DNA from: Rhodospirillales bacterium | GTDB taxonomy: Bacteria; Pseudomonadota; Alphaproteobacteria; Acetobacterales; Acetobacteraceae | Assembly (NCBI GenBank): GCA_025350425.1 | Contig: JANXXW010000508.1 | Location: forward strand, 1-12,662 | Direction of reading: 5' to 3' | DNA: 12,662 nucleotides | Shown here: positions 6,806 to 12,662 of the stretch, one piece after another | Position numbering within the stretch: the stretch's first letter is position 1 | Layout of the letters: every line of letters starts with the position of its first letter | Made by a program: the position numbers and the translations under genes | The notes under the pieces: generated by a model | What the model was told of the DNA's origin: nothing | Database searches by the model: none | What the model saw: only the letters and a program-made list of their open reading frames with translations

Positions 6806-6836
6806 GTCGTTGCAAGGCGTAACTCCTCGCAATGAC
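6806..6836. repeat. Imperfect palindrome between ffh and rpsP
   Basis: GTCGTTGC (6806-6813) pairs with GCAATGAC (6829-6836) with one G-U, and inner AGG/CCT pairs extend the stem past one mismatch. Read on the minus strand it starts GTCATTGCGAGGAG, like the palindromic interspersed repeats seen in many proteobacterial genomes. No T run follows on the plus strand, so it is more likely a repeat or processing hairpin than a terminator. Confidence 0.45.
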
Positions 6837-6868
6837 GGCAATCGTCTGACAACTGGAGACTATCGACT

Positions 6869-7204
6869 ATGGGACTGAAGATTCGCCTCGCGCGCGCCGG
6901 AGCCAAGAAGCGTCCGTACTACCACATCGTCGTCGCCGACAGCCGTAGCCCACGCGATGGCCGGTTCATCGAGAAGTTGGGCAGCTACAACCCGATGCTC
7001 CCGGCCGAACACGCCGAGCGCATCCGGTTGCGGGATGAGCGTATCACCCACTGGATTGGCCAAGGTGCAATCGCCACCGACCGGGTCGCCAAGTTCCTTG
7101 GCCATGCCGGGCTCGCACCGATGCCAGTCTATGCCGAGCAGCCGATCCAGTCGGCTCCGAAGAAGAAGGCGCAGGAACGCGCCAAGGCCGCAGCCGCGGC
7201 CTGA
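6869..7204 (+). CDS. rpsP: 30S ribosomal protein S16
   Basis: Small-subunit protein needed for 30S assembly. The opening MGLKIRLARAGAKKRPYYHIV and the DGRFIEKLGSYNP block (30-42) are diagnostic. At 111 residues it is longer than the E. coli protein (82) because of a Lys/Ala-rich tail (about 92-111), a kind of extension common in alphaproteobacteria. The ATG is preceded by a good CTGGAGA site. The stop TGA shares its last base with the rimM ATG (TGATG), so rimM translation is probably coupled. Confidence 0.98.
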   Translation: MGLKIRLARAGAKKRPYYHIVVADSRSPRDGRFIEKLGSYNPMLPAEHAERIRLRDERITHWIGQGAIATDRVAKFLGHAGLAPMPVYAEQPIQSAPKKKAQERAKAAAAA

Positions 7205-7707
7205 TGCCCGACGCGCGCATCCTGATGGGCGTGCTGGGTCGGCCGCACGGCGTGCGTGGGCTGATGCACGCGCACAGCTACACCGCCGATCCCGCCGATC
7301 TGCCCGATTATGGGCCTTTCGTCGATGATGGCGGGCGGCGCTGGACCTTGTCCTGGGCCAGCAACGGGGTCGCGCGCGTGGCCGAGATCGTCGATGGGCG
7401 CGAGCTTCCGGTAGCCGACCGTAACGGGGCGGAAAAGCTGGTTAACGTGCGCTTGTATGTCGATCGTGAGCAGCTCCCGGCCACCGATGAGGACGAGTTC
7501 TATCTCGCCGACCTCGTCGGGCTGGAAGCCATCGGCGCTGAAGGTGTCTCGCTAGGCCGCGTGGATGCGGTCCACGATTACGGTGCAGGCGCCAGCCTTG
7601 AGATCGGCTCGTTGATGGTGCCGTTCACCCGCGAGGCAGTACCCCACATCGATCTCGTGGCGGGACGGATCACAGTGGCGCCACCAGCCGAGGTGGTCGC
7701 GCAATGA
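7204..7707 (+). CDS. rimM: Ribosome maturation factor RimM
   Basis: Assembly factor for the 30S head that binds S19 and helps 16S rRNA processing. This 167-residue protein shows the N-terminal RimM beta-barrel signature GRPHGVRG (12-19) and a C-terminal PRC-barrel with DEFYLADLVG (95-104) and the closing VPFTREAVPHIDL. Length is normal for the family. It overlaps rpsP by 1 nt at its start and trmD by 4 nt (ATGA) at its end, the usual tight packing of this operon. The first residues are supported by the rpsP overlap rather than by a separate Shine-Dalgarno site. Confidence 0.97.
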   Translation: MPDARILMGVLGRPHGVRGLMHAHSYTADPADLPDYGPFVDDGGRRWTLSWASNGVARVAEIVDGRELPVADRNGAEKLVNVRLYVDREQLPATDEDEFYLADLVGLEAIGAEGVSLGRVDAVHDYGAGASLEIGSLMVPFTREAVPHIDLVAGRITVAPPAEVVAQ

Positions 7708-8426
7708 TCTGGCACGCCTCTGTCCTGACCCTGTTCCCGGAGATGTTCCCAGGCCCGCTTGGGCAGTCGCTGGCCGGGCGGGCGCACTCCGATGGTCTTT
7801 GGCAGCTCGACACTCATGATATCCGCGCCCATGCCTTGGATCGCCACCGCACCGTGGACGATACGCCGTTTGGCGGCGGTGCCGGCATGGTCATGCGCCC
7901 GGACATCCTCGACGCTGCGCTCGTGCCGCATATCGACGGACGGCCTGCAATTTATCTCACGCCGCGCGGTGTTCCGCTGACCCAGCGTGTCGTGGCCGAT
8001 CTCGCCGCCGGCCCCGGTGTCGTGATTCTCTGCGGCCGCTACGAGGCGATCGACCAGCGCGTGATCGAGGCGCGAGAACTGACGGAGATAAGCGTCGGCG
8101 ATTACGTCCTGTCGGGCGGCGAGCCGGCCGCACTGGTGTTGCTCGACGCCTGCGTGCGCCTGCTGCCCGGTGTCATGGGCGCCGCCGCCAGCGCCGAGGA
8201 CGAGAGTTTTACCGACGGCCTGCTGGAATATCCGCATTACACACGGCCCGCCGATTGGCAGGGGCGGCGCGTCCCGGACATATTGCTGTCCGGCAACCAC
8301 GCGGCCATCGCTCGCTGGCGTCGAGCCGAAGCCGAACGCACCACACGCGAACGCCGCCCAGACCTCTGGGCCGCGCGTCATCATACTCGGGCCGGAACGG
8401 TTGCGTCAGTAACCGGTGCGGCCTAG
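7704..8426 (+). CDS. trmD: tRNA (guanine37-N1)-methyltransferase
   Basis: SPOUT-class (trefoil knot) enzyme that methylates G37 of tRNAs reading CUN, CCN and CGG codons and so prevents +1 frameshifting, with S-adenosylmethionine as donor. Family blocks in order: LFPEMFPGPLGQS (10-22), FGGGAGMVMRPD (56-67), YLTPRG (84-89), CGRYEAIDQRVIE (110-122), the knot EISVGDYVLSGGE (128-140), VRLLPGVMG (151-159), GLLEYPHYTRP (172-182) and LLSGNH (194-199). Length of 240 is typical. Arg152 matches catalytic Arg154 of E. coli. The catalytic Asp169 position aligns by eye with Glu167 in DESF, a change I believe is common in alphaproteobacteria. Starts inside rimM (ATGA overlap). Confidence 0.97.
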   Translation: MIWHASVLTLFPEMFPGPLGQSLAGRAHSDGLWQLDTHDIRAHALDRHRTVDDTPFGGGAGMVMRPDILDAALVPHIDGRPAIYLTPRGVPLTQRVVADLAAGPGVVILCGRYEAIDQRVIEARELTEISVGDYVLSGGEPAALVLLDACVRLLPGVMGAAASAEDESFTDGLLEYPHYTRPADWQGRRVPDILLSGNHAAIARWRRAEAERTTRERRPDLWAARHHTRAGTVASVTGAA

Positions 8427-8454
8427 ACCCACGATCGTCGAAAGGACCACCGCT

Positions 8455-8871
8455 ATGAATATCATCCAGACCTACGAGGCCGAGGAAGTCGCGCGTCTCA
8501 CGGCACTCCGCGCCGTTCCCGATTTCCGCGCCGGCGACACGCTGCGCGTCATGGTCAAAGTCGTCGAGGGTGAGCGCACGCGCACCCAGGCCTTCGAGGG
8601 CGTGTGCATCGCACGTTCCAACAAAGGCCTTAACAGCAACTTTACGGTCCGTAAGATCAGCTACGGCGAGGGCGTCGAGCGTGTGTTCCCGCTCTATGCG
8701 CCGACGATCGCCGAGATCGCCGTGGTTCGGCGAGGCGATGTGCGTCGCGCCAAGCTCTATTATCTGCGTGGCCGCAGCGGCAAGTCGGCACGTATTGCCG
8801 AGCGCCCGCGCGACACGACCGGCAAGACAACGACCGTTGCAACCGTTGAGCCCGTCACCGCCGCCGAATAA
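8455..8871 (+). CDS. rplS: 50S ribosomal protein L19
   Basis: Large-subunit protein at the 30S-50S interface. The 138-residue product has the diagnostic FRAGDTLRVMVKVVEGERTR region (23-42), a QAFEGVCIAR segment and the VERVFPLYAP block. It is longer than the E. coli protein (115) because of a Thr/Val-rich C-terminal tail of about 20 residues. The frame is open back to a GTG at 8416 inside trmD, but the ATG at 8455 has GAAAGGA just upstream and gives the standard MNIIQTYEAEEV start. It lies 28 nt after trmD and belongs to the same run. Confidence 0.97.
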   Translation: MNIIQTYEAEEVARLTALRAVPDFRAGDTLRVMVKVVEGERTRTQAFEGVCIARSNKGLNSNFTVRKISYGEGVERVFPLYAPTIAEIAVVRRGDVRRAKLYYLRGRSGKSARIAERPRDTTGKTTTVATVEPVTAAE

Positions 8872-8906
8872 CGGCGCCGGCGACCATACGCGGGGAGAGT
8901 ATTCGA

Positions 8907-10313
8907 ATGGCAGAAGCAAAGACCTTGTTCGACAAGGTGTGGGAAAGTCATGTCGTGGAGCGGATGGAGGATGGCACCTGCATCCTCTACATCGACCGCC
9001 ACCTCGTGCATGAGGTTACCAGCCCACAGGCGTTCGAGGGTCTTCGCAGCGCGGGTCGCACGGTACGGCGTCCGGACGCGACGATTGCGGTGGTGGACCA
9101 CAATATTCCCACCTCGGATCGCAGTGTTCCCGTAGAGGATCGCGAGAGCCGGCTTCAGATCGATACACTGGAAACCAACGTCGCCGCGTTCGGTGTGCCG
9201 TACATCCCGATCAGCGACGCGCGTCAGGGAATTGTGCACATCATCGGTCCCGAGTTGGGACTGAGCCTGCCCGGTACCACCATCGTGTGTGGCGATAGCC
9301 ATACTTCCACCCACGGCGCGTTGGGCGCGCTCGCCTTCGGGATCGGCACCTCCGAAGTCGAGCACGTGCTCGCCACGCAGACATTGTTGCAGAAGCCCGC
9401 GCTGAACATGCTCGTGCAGGTGGATGGCGCGCTGCCGCACGGCTGCTCCGCCAAGGACATCGTGCTCGCGATCATCGGCCAGATCGGCACCGCCGGCGGG
9501 ACCGGACACGTGATCGAGTATGCCGGCGAAACCATCCGCGCGCTCGGCATGGCGGGCCGCATGACGGTGTGCAACATGTCGATCGAAGCGGGCGCCCGCG
9601 CCGGCATGATCGCGCCGGACGAAAAGACACTGGAGTATATCGCCGGACGCCAATTCGCGCCGACAGGCGAGGCCTTGGAGCGCGCAATTGCCTATTGGCG
9701 CACGCTGCCCTCCGACCTCGGCGCCCATTATGACCGCGTCGTGCATATCGACGCGACGAAGCTAGTGCCCATGGTCACGTGGGGCACCAGCCCCGAGTCA
9801 GTGCTGCCCATCACCGGCGCGGTGCCCGATCCAGCTGCCGAGATAGACGGGGACAGGCGTGCTCGGCTGCAACGGATGCTCGATTACATGGGGCTCACCG
9901 CTGGCCAGAAATTGGCGGAGATCCCGGTTGACGTCGTGTTCATCGGCAGTTGCACCAACGGGCGTATCGAGGACATCCGCGAGGCCGCCCGAGTGGCACG
10001 AGGCCGTCATGTCGCGCCCGGTGTTCGCGCTTTGGTCGTTCCCGGCTCCGGCCTGGTCAAGCGACAGGCCGAAGCCGAGGGGTTGGATCGCATCTTGACC
10101 GAGGCTGGGTTCGAGTGGCGAGAGGCTGGCTGCTCCATGTGCCTAGGCATGAATCCTGATCGGTTGCAGCCCGGCCAGCGCTGCGCCAGCACGTCCAACC
10201 GCAATTTCGAGGGCCGTCAGGGTCCGGGCGGTCGCACGCACCTCCTATCTCCTGCCATGGCCGCCGCCGCCGCCGTCACAGGGCATCTTTCGGACGCTAG
10301 GGAATTTGCGTGA
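8907..10313 (+). CDS. leuC: 3-Isopropylmalate dehydratase, large subunit
   Basis: With LeuD it isomerises 2-isopropylmalate to 3-isopropylmalate in leucine synthesis; an aconitase-family enzyme. The 468-residue protein carries the three [4Fe-4S] cysteine ligands: Cys349 in IGSCTNGR, and Cys409 and Cys412 in GCSMCLG. It also has VCGDSHTSTHGALG (127-140) and TSNRNFEGRQG (429-439). The ATG is preceded by GGGGAGA. Only 35 bases separate it from rplS, and I see no terminator or clear promoter between them, so the leucine genes are probably read from the ribosomal transcript. No leader peptide rich in leucine codons or other attenuator is visible in that gap. Confidence 0.98.
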   Translation: MAEAKTLFDKVWESHVVERMEDGTCILYIDRHLVHEVTSPQAFEGLRSAGRTVRRPDATIAVVDHNIPTSDRSVPVEDRESRLQIDTLETNVAAFGVPYIPISDARQGIVHIIGPELGLSLPGTTIVCGDSHTSTHGALGALAFGIGTSEVEHVLATQTLLQKPALNMLVQVDGALPHGCSAKDIVLAIIGQIGTAGGTGHVIEYAGETIRALGMAGRMTVCNMSIEAGARAGMIAPDEKTLEYIAGRQFAPTGEALERAIAYWRTLPSDLGAHYDRVVHIDATKLVPMVTWGTSPESVLPITGAVPDPAAEIDGDRRARLQRMLDYMGLTAGQKLAEIPVDVVFIGSCTNGRIEDIREAARVARGRHVAPGVRALVVPGSGLVKRQAEAEGLDRILTEAGFEWREAGCSMCLGMNPDRLQPGQRCASTSNRNFEGRQGPGGRTHLLSPAMAAAAAVTGHLSDAREFA

Positions 10314-10939
10314 TGCAGGCTTTCACGACGCTCACCGGTGTGGCGGCGCCGCTGCCGATTGCCAACATCGATACCGACAAGATCATACCCGCGCGCTTTC
10401 TCCGCACCATCGTGCGCGCAGGTCTTGGGAAGAATTTGTTCGACACGCTGCGTTTTGACGCCGACGGGGCAGAGCGGCCTGATTTCGTGCTCAACCAGCC
10501 AGCTTACCGTGCTGCGGAGATCCTGGTCACGCACGAGAATTTCGGTTGCGGATCATCACGTGAGCACGCGCCCTGGGCATTGCTTGATTTCGGGATACGC
10601 TGCGTTATCGCGCCGGATTTCGCCGATATTTTCTACAGCAACTGCTTCAAGAACGGCATCCTCCCAGTCCGCCTGTCGCGTGCGATCTGCGACCAGTTGA
10701 TGGAAGACGCCAAACTCGGCGGCAACGCCCGCGTGACCATTGATCTCGCGCGCCAAGTGGTCATTCGACCGAACGGCGAGCAGATTGCATTCGAGGTCGA
10801 TCCGTTTCGCAAGCACCTGATGCTGAATGGCCTCGATGATATCGGCCAGACGCTTCAGCACAAATCGGGTATCGACGCCTACGAGGCGAGGCAGGTGCGC
10901 GATCACGCATGGCTTCCCGCCGTCCCGGTAGCCATCTGA
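10313..10939 (+). CDS. leuD: 3-Isopropylmalate dehydratase, small subunit
   Basis: Swivel-domain partner of LeuC, completing the isopropylmalate isomerase active site. IDTDKIIPARFL (19-30) and NFGCGSSREHAPWAL (76-90) are the family hallmarks. The 208-residue length fits the family (about 200). Two start codons are adjacent, GTG at 10310 and ATG at 10313. I chose the ATG, which overlaps the leuC TGA by one base (TGATG) and has AGGGAA about ten bases upstream. The same overlap recurs at the leuD-leuB junction, so all three genes look translationally coupled. Confidence 0.97.
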   Translation: MQAFTTLTGVAAPLPIANIDTDKIIPARFLRTIVRAGLGKNLFDTLRFDADGAERPDFVLNQPAYRAAEILVTHENFGCGSSREHAPWALLDFGIRCVIAPDFADIFYSNCFKNGILPVRLSRAICDQLMEDAKLGGNARVTIDLARQVVIRPNGEQIAFEVDPFRKHLMLNGLDDIGQTLQHKSGIDAYEARQVRDHAWLPAVPVAI

Positions 10940-12051
10940 TGCCCGCCAATAAAAACCTGCTGCTGCTTCCTGGCGACGGCATTGGGCCGGAGGTGATGTA
11001 CGAAGTCCAGCGCATCATCGACTGGATGGACCGCAAGCGTCAGGTTACTTTCGACCTTACCGAAGACCTCGTTGGCGGTGCCTGCATTGATGCGCGCGGC
11101 GTCTCAATCACGCCGGCCACGGTGGCGCGCGCCAAGCTGGCGGATGCCGTGCTGTTCGGTTCCGTCGGCGGTCCGCAATGGGACAAGCTCGGCTTTGACT
11201 CGCGGCCGGAAATCTCAATCCTCACCTTGCGTCGTGAGCTTGGGCTATTTGCAAACCTGAGACCGGCGATCGTGCTCGATCCGCTGGTCGATGCCAGCAC
11301 GTTGAAAGCCGAAGTTGTGCGCGGCCTCGATATTATGATCGTGCGTGAGAGCACGGGCGGTATCTATTTCGGCGAACCTCGCGGTGTCACGTCTCTGCCC
11401 GACGGTCGCCGTCGCGGCGTCAACACCGAAGTCTACGATACTGACGAGATCGAGCGCGTGGCGCGCGTGGCGTTCGACCTCGCGCGCAAGCGCCAGGGCC
11501 GGGTGTGCAGCGTCGAGAAGGCCAACGTTATGGAGAGCGGTCTGCTGTGGCGCGAGACGGTCGCTGCCCTGCACATGCGCGAATATTCGGACGTGGCGTT
11601 GTCGAACATGTACGCCGACAACTGCGCCATGCAGTTGGTGCGCAATCCGCGGCAGTTCGACGTGATCGTCACCACGAACCTGTTCGGCGACCTGCTGTCC
11701 GATCTGGCCTCGATGCTGACCGGCAGCCTCGGCATGTTGCCCAGTGCCACGCTGGGCGCCCCTGACGCATCCGGCCGCCGTCATGCACTGTACGAGCCCA
11801 TTCACGGCAGCGCGCCCGACATCGCTGGCAAGGGCATCGCCAACCCCCTCGGCCAGTTGCTCAGCTTCGCCATGCTGCTGCGCTATTCGTTCGACATGGA
11901 TGAGGACGCAGGCATGATCGAGCGCGCCTGCACCAACGTCCTCGCCAGCGGCCTGCGCACAGCCGATGTCATGGCTCCGGGCTGTGCCAAAGTCGGCACA
12001 CACGTCATGGGCGAGGCTGTATTGCGTGAATTGGACAAGCTTAACGCCTGA
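10939..12051 (+). CDS. leuB: 3-Isopropylmalate dehydrogenase
   Basis: NAD- and Mg/Mn-dependent oxidative decarboxylation of 3-isopropylmalate to 2-oxoisocaproate, the third step of the leucine branch. The 370 residues show LLPGDGIGPEVM (9-20), RESTGGIYFG (136-145) with Tyr143, VEKANVMESG (192-201) with Lys194, and the metal-binding aspartates Asp227 (YADNC), Asp251 and Asp255 (FGDLLSDLAS). The C-terminal block YEPIHGSAPDIAGKGIANP is at 285-303. The frame is open back to 10909 within leuD, but the ATG at 10939 gives the standard opening and the TGATG overlap with leuD. Last gene of the plus-strand run; leuA lies elsewhere. Confidence 0.98.
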   Translation: MPANKNLLLLPGDGIGPEVMYEVQRIIDWMDRKRQVTFDLTEDLVGGACIDARGVSITPATVARAKLADAVLFGSVGGPQWDKLGFDSRPEISILTLRRELGLFANLRPAIVLDPLVDASTLKAEVVRGLDIMIVRESTGGIYFGEPRGVTSLPDGRRRGVNTEVYDTDEIERVARVAFDLARKRQGRVCSVEKANVMESGLLWRETVAALHMREYSDVALSNMYADNCAMQLVRNPRQFDVIVTTNLFGDLLSDLASMLTGSLGMLPSATLGAPDASGRRHALYEPIHGSAPDIAGKGIANPLGQLLSFAMLLRYSFDMDEDAGMIERACTNVLASGLRTADVMAPGCAKVGTHVMGEAVLRELDKLNA

Positions 12052-12063
12052 CGCGATCTTGCG

Positions 12064-12082
12064 AGCGGATACATCATCCGCT
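12064..12082 (+). other. Stem-loop after leuB
   Basis: AGCGGAT (12064-12070) pairs perfectly with ATCCGCT (12076-12082) around a 5-base loop, 12 bases after the leuB stop. No T run follows, so a terminator role is uncertain. The same stretch offers a weak promoter for the tRNA: TTGCGA (12059-12064), 17 bases, TACACC (12082-12087). Confidence 0.4.
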
Positions 12083-12120
12083 ACACCCCGCCCTCGGTCA
12101 TGCTTCGGCACGACCCGGCT

Positions 12121-12197
12121 GCGCCCGTAGCTCAATTGGATAGAGCACCAGACTACGAATCTGGGGGTTGGAGGTTCGAGTCCTTCCGGGCGCGCCA
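12121..12197 (+). tRNA. tRNA-Arg (anticodon ACG)
   Basis: A complete cloverleaf can be folded. The acceptor stem GCGCCCG pairs with CGGGCGC, the D stem is GCTC/GAGC, and the anticodon stem CCAGA/TCTGG encloses loop CTACGAA with anticodon ACG. A 5-base variable loop follows, then T stem GGAGG/CCTTC (one G-U) around TTCGAGT. Discriminator G and an encoded CCA end it. A34 would be converted to inosine by TadA to read CGU, CGC and CGA. It stands alone 69 bases after leuB. tRNA-Arg 3' ends are frequent integration targets, but I see no second copy of its 3' end in the window. Confidence 0.97.
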
Positions 12198-12256
12198 AGT
12201 TCTGCACTACAGACTTTCAGGATCATTGGACTGCGCCGCCTCCGCTTGGAAAGCTT

Positions 12257-12300
12257 TGCGGACCCGCTGCGGACCCCTAAGGCGAAAAGCTGGGTCCGCA
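12257..12300. repeat. TGCGGACCC motif, two direct copies and one inverted
   Basis: TGCGGACCC occurs at 12257-12265 and 12268-12276 (11-bp period) and inverted as GGGTCCGCA at 12292-12300. The second copy and the inverted copy can form a 9-bp stem with a 15-base loop. It begins 60 bases after the tRNA-Arg. It could be a regulator or recombinase site, or a remnant hairpin. Confidence 0.6.
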
Positions 12301-12600
12301 TGCCGTAGTAGTATCGAAAGTGGGCGGCCGGACGGGCGGCATCATGCTAGAGCGTTGGCTGGCTATCCCCTCCAACGGAAGCGCAAGCAGTGCTATCTAT
12401 CCTTGGCCTTCGTTCAATCGTCATTGCGGTAGCTTTCCAGATAGTCAGCTTACCACCCGCCCGCGCCGTAGATGTCCAATCTCACGGGACCGTTGCAGCT
12501 TTCGCCGTGAACTGTGAACCCCTAATACCAGAACCCGCCTGACCTGACTCGCGGGGTCTTCCCCGACGCGGTGCACATCTGATTCGATGGTGCGGCGCTC

Positions 12601-12606
12601 AGGAGG
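12601..12606 (+). promoter_or_regulatory. Strong Shine-Dalgarno site for the truncated right-edge gene
   Basis: AGGAGG stands six bases before the ATG at 12613. It is the best ribosome binding site in the window and decides the start of the gene cut by the right edge. Confidence 0.7.
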
Positions 12607-12612
12607 CCTGCC

Positions 12613-12662
12613 ATGCCCATCCCACTCTCGCCTGATTACGACGCTGTCAGCCTGCGTGCCGC
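12613..12662 (+). CDS. Partial CDS, likely IS630-family transposase N-terminus
   Basis: Only 16 full codons are present before the window ends. They read MPIPLSPDYDAVSLRA after a near-perfect AGGAGG site. From memory, this opening (M-x-x-P-L-x-x-D-x-x-A-x-x-L-R) resembles IS630-type DDE transposases of alphaproteobacteria, which continue into a helix-turn-helix. The evidence is short, so the family call is tentative, although that a gene starts here is fairly likely. Position next to a tRNA and a gene-free stretch fits an insertion element. Confidence 0.5.
   Translation, partial: MPIPLSPDYDAVSLRA

Larger units (their letters stand above)
12198..12612. other. Gene-free region between the tRNA and the transposase start
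   Basis: No credible coding sequence was found in these 415 bases. The open frames that cross here are short or run through the tRNA. The stretch holds the TGCGGACCC repeat cluster (12257-12300), an imperfect inverted pair ATGCCG/CGGCAT (12300-12305 and 12337-12342), and a small CGGGG/CCCCG hairpin (12552-12565). If the gene starting at 12613 is an IS630-type transposase, the left end of the element should lie in about the last 100 bases; I could not fix it without the other end. Confidence 0.5.

Noticed and set aside
7578..8384. 268-codon antisense frame over rimM and trmD
   Set aside because: Same reasoning: a shadow of conserved genes with no ribosome binding site.
8872..8906. Possible leucine attenuator or leader peptide before leuC
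   Set aside because: The gap is only 35 bases, has no leucine-rich short frame and no alternating hairpins, only a short CGGCGCCG palindrome.
8760..9746. 328-codon antisense frame over rplS and leuC
   Set aside because: Lies opposite two highly conserved genes, and its His/Arg/Gly/Ala-rich product is typical of antisense frames in GC-rich DNA.
11245..12207. 320-codon antisense frame over leuB and the tRNA, beginning with GLEPPTPRFVVWCSIQLSYG-like residues
   Set aside because: That opening is the well-known artefact of translating a tRNA gene antisense; the rest is antisense to leuB.
12100..12432. 110-codon plus-strand frame containing VAQLDRAPDYESGGWRFESF
   Set aside because: This is the matching well-known sense-strand tRNA translation artefact; the cloverleaf explains the sequence.

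Overview
The window looks like chromosomal DNA of a GC-rich Alphaproteobacterium, possibly Rhodospirillales/Acetobacteraceae. This rests on codon usage, on proteobacterial-type citrate synthase and Ffh, and on the gene order ffh-rpsP-rimM-trmD-rplS-leuC-leuD-leuB, which is familiar from alphaproteobacteria. The family placement is inference. Most of the window is housekeeping. I see no CRISPR array, complete prophage or recognisable defence system.

Left part, minus strand (1-5226). An unrecognised 215-aa protein lies at the edge. Behind its start is a 465-nt gap with a very AT-rich core (about 26% GC by hand count at 901-1060) that also holds the gltA terminator. Then come gltA (citrate synthase), a membrane-anchored SNase-fold protein whose catalytic residues appear to be lost, a CYTH-CHAD protein with a degenerate CYTH half, and a SixA-type histidine phosphatase. 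sixA and the CHAD gene are 5 nt apart and surely one transcript (sixA first). The SNase gene may be read from the same transcript. gltA probably has its own control signals.

Right part, plus strand (5403-12051). ffh (probably TTG start) leads a tightly packed run: rpsP, rimM and trmD overlap by 1 or 4 nt, rplS follows after 28 nt, and leuC, leuD and leuB follow with 1-nt TGATG overlaps between them. The first half serves protein targeting (SRP), ribosome assembly (S16, RimM, L19) and tRNA modification (m1G37). The second half supplies isopropylmalate isomerase and dehydrogenase for leucine synthesis; leuA is not in the window. Continuous packing suggests one long transcription unit, possibly with internal processing at a palindrome between ffh and rpsP.

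Right edge (12052-12662). A complete tRNA-Arg(ACG) with encoded CCA is followed by about 415 nt without a credible gene. This stretch contains a 9-bp motif present twice directly (11-bp period) and once inverted. It leads to a strong Shine-Dalgarno site and the first codons of what looks like an IS630-type transposase. This tRNA-flanking stretch and the AT-rich left end are the only accessory-looking parts.
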